Of a stretch of 43,487 nt of DNA, positions 40,092 through 43,487 are shown piece by piece. The notes beneath the pieces were generated by a model, which had not been told where the DNA came from, made no database searches, and worked only from the letters and a program-made list of their open reading frames with translations. The position numbers and the translations under genes are program-made. Each line of letters begins with the position of its first letter. The first letter of the stretch is position 1. Source of the DNA: a bacterium (GTDB taxonomy: Bacteria > Patescibacteriota > CG2-30-54-11). The stretch is taken from contig JAKQHK010000101.1 in the NCBI GenBank assembly GCA_029573015.1, positions 1 through 43,487 on the forward strand, given 5' to 3'.

Positions 40092-41000
40092 TTAACCGGT
40101 AACTTCCAGAATGCCATGCATAGCAACGGCGAGTGCTATCTGAATAAACGGGAAAAAACCTAATAGCAGGTATCCCGCCAGACGTTCATATCTGCTGAGC
40201 ACTTTGGAGATAATCGTAGCAACAATGAAAAGAACCCAACCAATAACCGCAAACAATAATAAGAACTGTTTGGGACCGTCGAGTTCTATCCCTCCCAAAA
40301 CCGTGTAATGCAATACCGCATAGCGCGGGATGATGCCTATGCCCCAGAATACATACCCGCTTAAAATGAATAGCAAGAAAAAATTCAAAAGGATATAGCC
40401 TGCATACTGCCTGTCCGGCAACCAGCTTTGCAGGTTGTCCAGAAATTTCGAACGGGAAAAGGTTACTTGTTTTTCGTCGGCAGGTTTCTCTGTATCGAGC
40501 ACCCGCAGTTTATCAATCCGGTAGAAAGCCGCCAGGAACACTATCTGCTGTCTGGGATTGATGATAAATTCCATGTCACGGTACTGCAGGGACAGTGTCC
40601 CGCGCAGCAGCGGGAAACAGGAAGTCAGATACTGTACCTTATGGCCGGATCTGGTCCAACGATTCTCCCAAAAATCCCACAGTCCCTGCTTGCTGTGCTT
40701 TTTTACCTGAATATCACCGAGCGGGATTGCATAACGGGTCAATCCTGATTTGATCATCAGATAGTCCTGGGTGAGGACATAAGTCAGCGTGAAATAACAA
40801 AATAGATAATAAAGAATCACACATCCGAGCACAGCAAGGCCCAAACCAAGACACGTTACCAAATAATAGGTCAGCGATAGCGGATGCGCTGTCAGCCAGC
40901 CGAATACAGCAAACAGACCCCAGCCAGTACCAAAAGCCGGTATACTCAGTAATAGAAACGTAACCAGTTCTCTCTGGCTTCGAAAGGTATAGTTGATCAT
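40092..41000 (-). CDS. Membrane protein with bacterial PH-like domain
   Basis: 302 aa. Two N-terminal membrane helices (about 13-35 and 42-70) are followed by a soluble stretch (about 73-155) with TYVLTQDYLMIKSGLTRYAI and FIINPRQQIVFLAAF, the strand pattern of bPH2/YdbS-type pleckstrin-like domains. Two or three further helices (about 195-295) close the chain. Its start overlaps the glycosyltransferase stop by ATGA, so it is translated with it and may assist glycan synthesis or export. Confidence 0.7.
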   Translation of the reverse strand: MINYTFRSQRELVTFLLLSIPAFGTGWGLFAVFGWLTAHPLSLTYYLVTCLGLGLAVLGCVILYYLFCYFTLTYVLTQDYLMIKSGLTRYAIPLGDIQVKKHSKQGLWDFWENRWTRSGHKVQYLTSCFPLLRGTLSLQYRDMEFIINPRQQIVFLAAFYRIDKLRVLDTEKPADEKQVTFSRSKFLDNLQSWLPDRQYAGYILLNFFLLFILSGYVFWGIGIIPRYAVLHYTVLGGIELDGPKQFLLLFAVIGWVLFIVATIISKVLSRYERLAGYLLLGFFPFIQIALAVAMHGILEVTG

Positions 41001-42685
41001 ACCCCTTTTTCTGTAACCTTGTAATCAAGATTTTTACCGAGCAGCATCCTGGTCTGCGCATCCAGCGCCGGCAACGCCCCGAACAGCACGCCGACAACCG
41101 GCATCATCAGCCATTGTACATATACCTGGGCACGCTGAAGCGGTGTCCAGTCTGCCGGTTTTTTCGGGCTCAGAATCGCGTCAAATGTAACAAAGACTAC
41201 AGTTACCACGCTGGTAAAGGTGAGCAGCCGCGAAGTAAAGACCGGTAAATTGTATCCCATTACCGTCTGGGCAAAATGGGGGCTCAAGTAGAGCGGTAAA
41301 AAAGTTCCAATACCCAGGATAATCGGCATGGTTGCCCAGTTGAAATAATTCGTCAAGACATCCACACAGGCCACCAGCCGCGACCGCAATGGAATTTCCC
41401 TATGGCGTATTGATTGGACGAGGACATAGGGCACATCAGTCGCCCCCCAAGCCCAACGCCTGATCTGTTCATACAAATTCCGCAATGCTTTGCCATACGA
41501 AGCCGCACTGACTGCATCCCCATAAACCGGCAAAAACAGGGGCTGGACCCGCACTTTTTCCCCAAGCGCAAAATAAATTTTCCAGTAAAGCCGCGAATCC
41601 TCCTGCAGCACATCCACATCCCAGTAGCCGGCTTGCTTGATAGTGGCGAAGGATGCAGCATAGCTAGACCAGCTGCGGTTTTCCCGCCTGTCAAACTGGC
41701 GGGCCATCTGGATCTGGGTCCCCAGGGCTGCCTGGATGCGGGAAAACATGTTTACCCGCCAGATATTGTTGAAAAACATGGGGATCGGCTGATAGATATG
41801 ATAGTCTCGCCGCCAGTCAGAAACATACGAATAGGTTAGATGCGCGAAGTACTGGGGATGCATCCGGTAATCCGCGTCCAGACTGGTGACGAGTAAATGA
41901 CGGGCATCGATGGGCTGCTGCTGCAAGACTGTTTGCTCAAACCACTGTATGGCATATGCCTGGTTGGCTGATTTGCCAGCAACCTCACCTGGCATGAGCA
42001 CGTGACGGCTGAAATACAGATGCGGCAAACTGTGAGCATAGGTCTGCGTGATCCACTGCTGCATGGCATCGGCATTGGAATCAGCTGCCTCCTGCGCGAT
42101 GAGCACATGCACCCGCTCATGGGGAAAATCGACCCCGGCCAGATGATCAAGCGTCGGACCGAGGACAGCTTCACTTTCCTTGTATACTGGAACAATTACC
42201 AAATGTTCGATCCTCTCGCAGGCAGGACGCCGGCTGTCAAGATCGTATATGACCAAGGCGCGGTATTCCTCTCGCAAATTGACATACTGCCGGAAAGCAG
42301 TCTGATCCCTGATAAAACAGAAAATGAGCGACACCGCTTTACGAATGCCGGTAAACAAATCCTGACCAAACGGATTGATGCCGCGGCTCTCCCACCAGTC
42401 TGCCAGCTCGGTCTTGACCTCGCGTTTGCGCTCAGGCAAACGGGTCATCAGCATCTCGCAGCGCTGCCACCAGTCCACCTGCATGGCTTTGGTCACATAA
42501 AAAAAACCGAGGCAGAGGCGTACGAGATGGATACAGGTACGGAACACCCAGTACAGGGCATACAGCAGGAGAACGTAGGCGACAATATCAGGGCTGACCA
42601 CAGAAATAACTGCCAGACCTCCGAGCATGCACCAGGCAAGCAATCCGGGCAAACCCCGCAACCAGCGTTCTGATCGTCGTGTCAT
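40997..42685 (-). CDS. Membrane GT2 glycosyltransferase, processive type
   Basis: 562 aa. Two N-terminal helices, then a GT-A domain with the family 2 order: VIVPVYKESEAVL, TSLDADYRMHP (D-x-D metal site), LQEDSRLYWK (catalytic base region, ED) and QIRRWAWG (the QxxRW acceptor motif of processive enzymes such as cellulose or hyaluronan synthases). Three or four C-terminal helices could form a glycan channel. The product is unknown. The downstream PH-like protein is coupled by ATGA. It is divergent from uppP, which recycles the carrier lipid of envelope polymers. Confidence 0.87.
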   Translation of the reverse strand: MTRRSERWLRGLPGLLAWCMLGGLAVISVVSPDIVAYVLLLYALYWVFRTCIHLVRLCLGFFYVTKAMQVDWWQRCEMLMTRLPERKREVKTELADWWESRGINPFGQDLFTGIRKAVSLIFCFIRDQTAFRQYVNLREEYRALVIYDLDSRRPACERIEHLVIVPVYKESEAVLGPTLDHLAGVDFPHERVHVLIAQEAADSNADAMQQWITQTYAHSLPHLYFSRHVLMPGEVAGKSANQAYAIQWFEQTVLQQQPIDARHLLVTSLDADYRMHPQYFAHLTYSYVSDWRRDYHIYQPIPMFFNNIWRVNMFSRIQAALGTQIQMARQFDRRENRSWSSYAASFATIKQAGYWDVDVLQEDSRLYWKIYFALGEKVRVQPLFLPVYGDAVSAASYGKALRNLYEQIRRWAWGATDVPYVLVQSIRHREIPLRSRLVACVDVLTNYFNWATMPIILGIGTFLPLYLSPHFAQTVMGYNLPVFTSRLLTFTSVVTVVFVTFDAILSPKKPADWTPLQRAQVYVQWLMMPVVGVLFGALPALDAQTRMLLGKNLDYKVTEKGV

Positions 42686-42829
42686 CTGGCTTTCATGGCT
42701 AAAACAGTATAGAAAAAGGGTAGCATATTTATGTATGCTTGAAAAGCAGCCCTTTGTTTTATCCCGGCTTTATGCTATGGTAGCCACCGCTCCTATCAGC
42801 AGCACAATCGTTAGACCAGCAAGGGTGAC

Positions 42830-43487
42830 ATGTCATATCTTCAGGCAATAGTGCTCGGAACAGTCCAGGGGCTGAGCGAATTCCTACCTATCAGCAGTTC
42901 CGCGCATCTTGTGCTCATCCCCCGCCTGTTCGGCTGGCCGGACCAGGGATTGCTTTTCGACGTCTTCATGCATGCCGGATCATTATTGGCGCTCTGCTTT
43001 TATTTCCGGAAGGATCTCGTCCTTCTACTTCGCGCTTGGCTGCCGCACCGCCCTGCTGAAACAGCATTACGGCAGCAGGGTAGCATGATGATCCTGGCAA
43101 CCATTCCTGTGCTCATCGCCGGTTTATTATTCAATGACGCGATCGGGACGATATTCCGGGATATCTCCTGGATTGGCGTCTGGTTCATCATCGTCGCAAC
43201 CCTGCTGCTGATTACAGAATTCCGCATACGCAAGAGAAAATCAAACCCTCTATCGGCTTTAACTGCCAAAAACGCACTTATCATAGGGCTGGCACAGGCC
43301 GCCGCTCTCCTGCCCGGCGTTTCCCGTTCCGGGATGACGATCTGGGCTGGGGTGACCCAGGGCTTCTCCCACGCAGCAGCGGCACGCTTTGCCTTTCTAT
43401 TGAGCATACCCGCGGTCATGGCTGCCACCGGCAAAGCCGTGCTTGACCTCGCCACCGGTCATGCCGGTCTGCAATTCGAATGGTCTT
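42830..43487 (+). CDS. uppP: Undecaprenyl-diphosphate phosphatase, 5' part
   Basis: 219 codons are present, and the gene runs off the right edge (family length about 270). This integral membrane enzyme converts C55-PP to C55-P for peptidoglycan and other envelope polymers. The two conserved boxes are visible: QGLSEFLPISSSAH (13-26, with the essential Glu and the Ser triplet) and LLPGVSRSGMTI (160-171, with the phosphate-binding SRSG). The hydrophobic helices between them fit BacA/UppP. The start ATG at 42830 is preceded by AAGGG. Confidence 0.95.
   Translation, partial: MSYLQAIVLGTVQGLSEFLPISSSAHLVLIPRLFGWPDQGLLFDVFMHAGSLLALCFYFRKDLVLLLRAWLPHRPAETALRQQGSMMILATIPVLIAGLLFNDAIGTIFRDISWIGVWFIIVATLLLITEFRIRKRKSNPLSALTAKNALIIGLAQAAALLPGVSRSGMTIWAGVTQGFSHAAAARFAFLLSIPAVMAATGKAVLDLATGHAGLQFEWS

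Overview
The window looks like a chromosomal segment of an uncultured bacterium with a compact, fermentative-type genome. Short intergenic gaps, many small membrane or secreted proteins of unknown function, stand-alone four-helix-bundle and GIY-YIG genes, a group 3b-type NiFe hydrogenase and abundant structured repeats suggest a member of the Patescibacteria (CPR). That placement is inference, since no rRNA or ribosomal protein gene is present. TGA behaves as a normal stop (several ATGA and TGATG overlaps), which argues against the lineages that recode it.

Layout. 1-1330: tRNA-His and tRNA-Arg(TCT) on the minus strand, embedded in about 1 kb of hairpin repeats, tRNA fragments and a frameshifted GIY-YIG nuclease gene. 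1476-4762: type 2 isopentenyl-diphosphate isomerase coupled to a DUF401 permease, a DUF4342 protein and a PncC/CinA amidohydrolase. 4964-15911 (minus strand): hypB, a small membrane protein, a giant surface fibre-like protein of 1856 aa, a CAP-domain protein, a GT-C glycosyltransferase and hypA. 16078-22376: the hydrogenase cluster, in the order beta (FeS), gamma (flavin diaphorase), small (delta), rubrerythrin, large (alpha). It is interrupted by a four-helix-bundle cassette with inverted-repeat flanks and by an opposite-strand gene of unknown function. 22603-27851: two PAS proteins without output domains, a nucleotidyltransferase-like protein, a radical SAM protein and the hydrogenase maturation protease. 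27955-31863: tRNA-Arg(TCG), DUF211 plus a CCC1-like transporter, a secreted beta-rich protein, and a tRNA-Lys locus with a tRNA-like relic, an intact GIY-YIG gene and long downstream repeats. 32042-43487: envelope proteins (lipoprotein, SIMPL, DNRLRE/FN3, TPR), valS, a PH-like membrane protein, a processive-type GT2 glycosyltransferase and the start of uppP.

How the genes work together. The hydrogenase subunits, HypA, HypB and the maturation protease form a nearly complete soluble NAD(P)-linked hydrogenase system. HypC, D, E and F are not in this window. Rubrerythrin within the cluster probably protects it from oxidants. The other large theme is the cell surface.

The most unusual feature is that all four tRNA genes are flanked by degenerate pieces of themselves. 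Mostly these are the T-stem 3' strand, acceptor 3' strand and encoded CCA, mixed with inserted hairpins. Two of the four loci also carry a small GIY-YIG nuclease gene. I propose that this is a tRNA-targeted repeat or mobile system.
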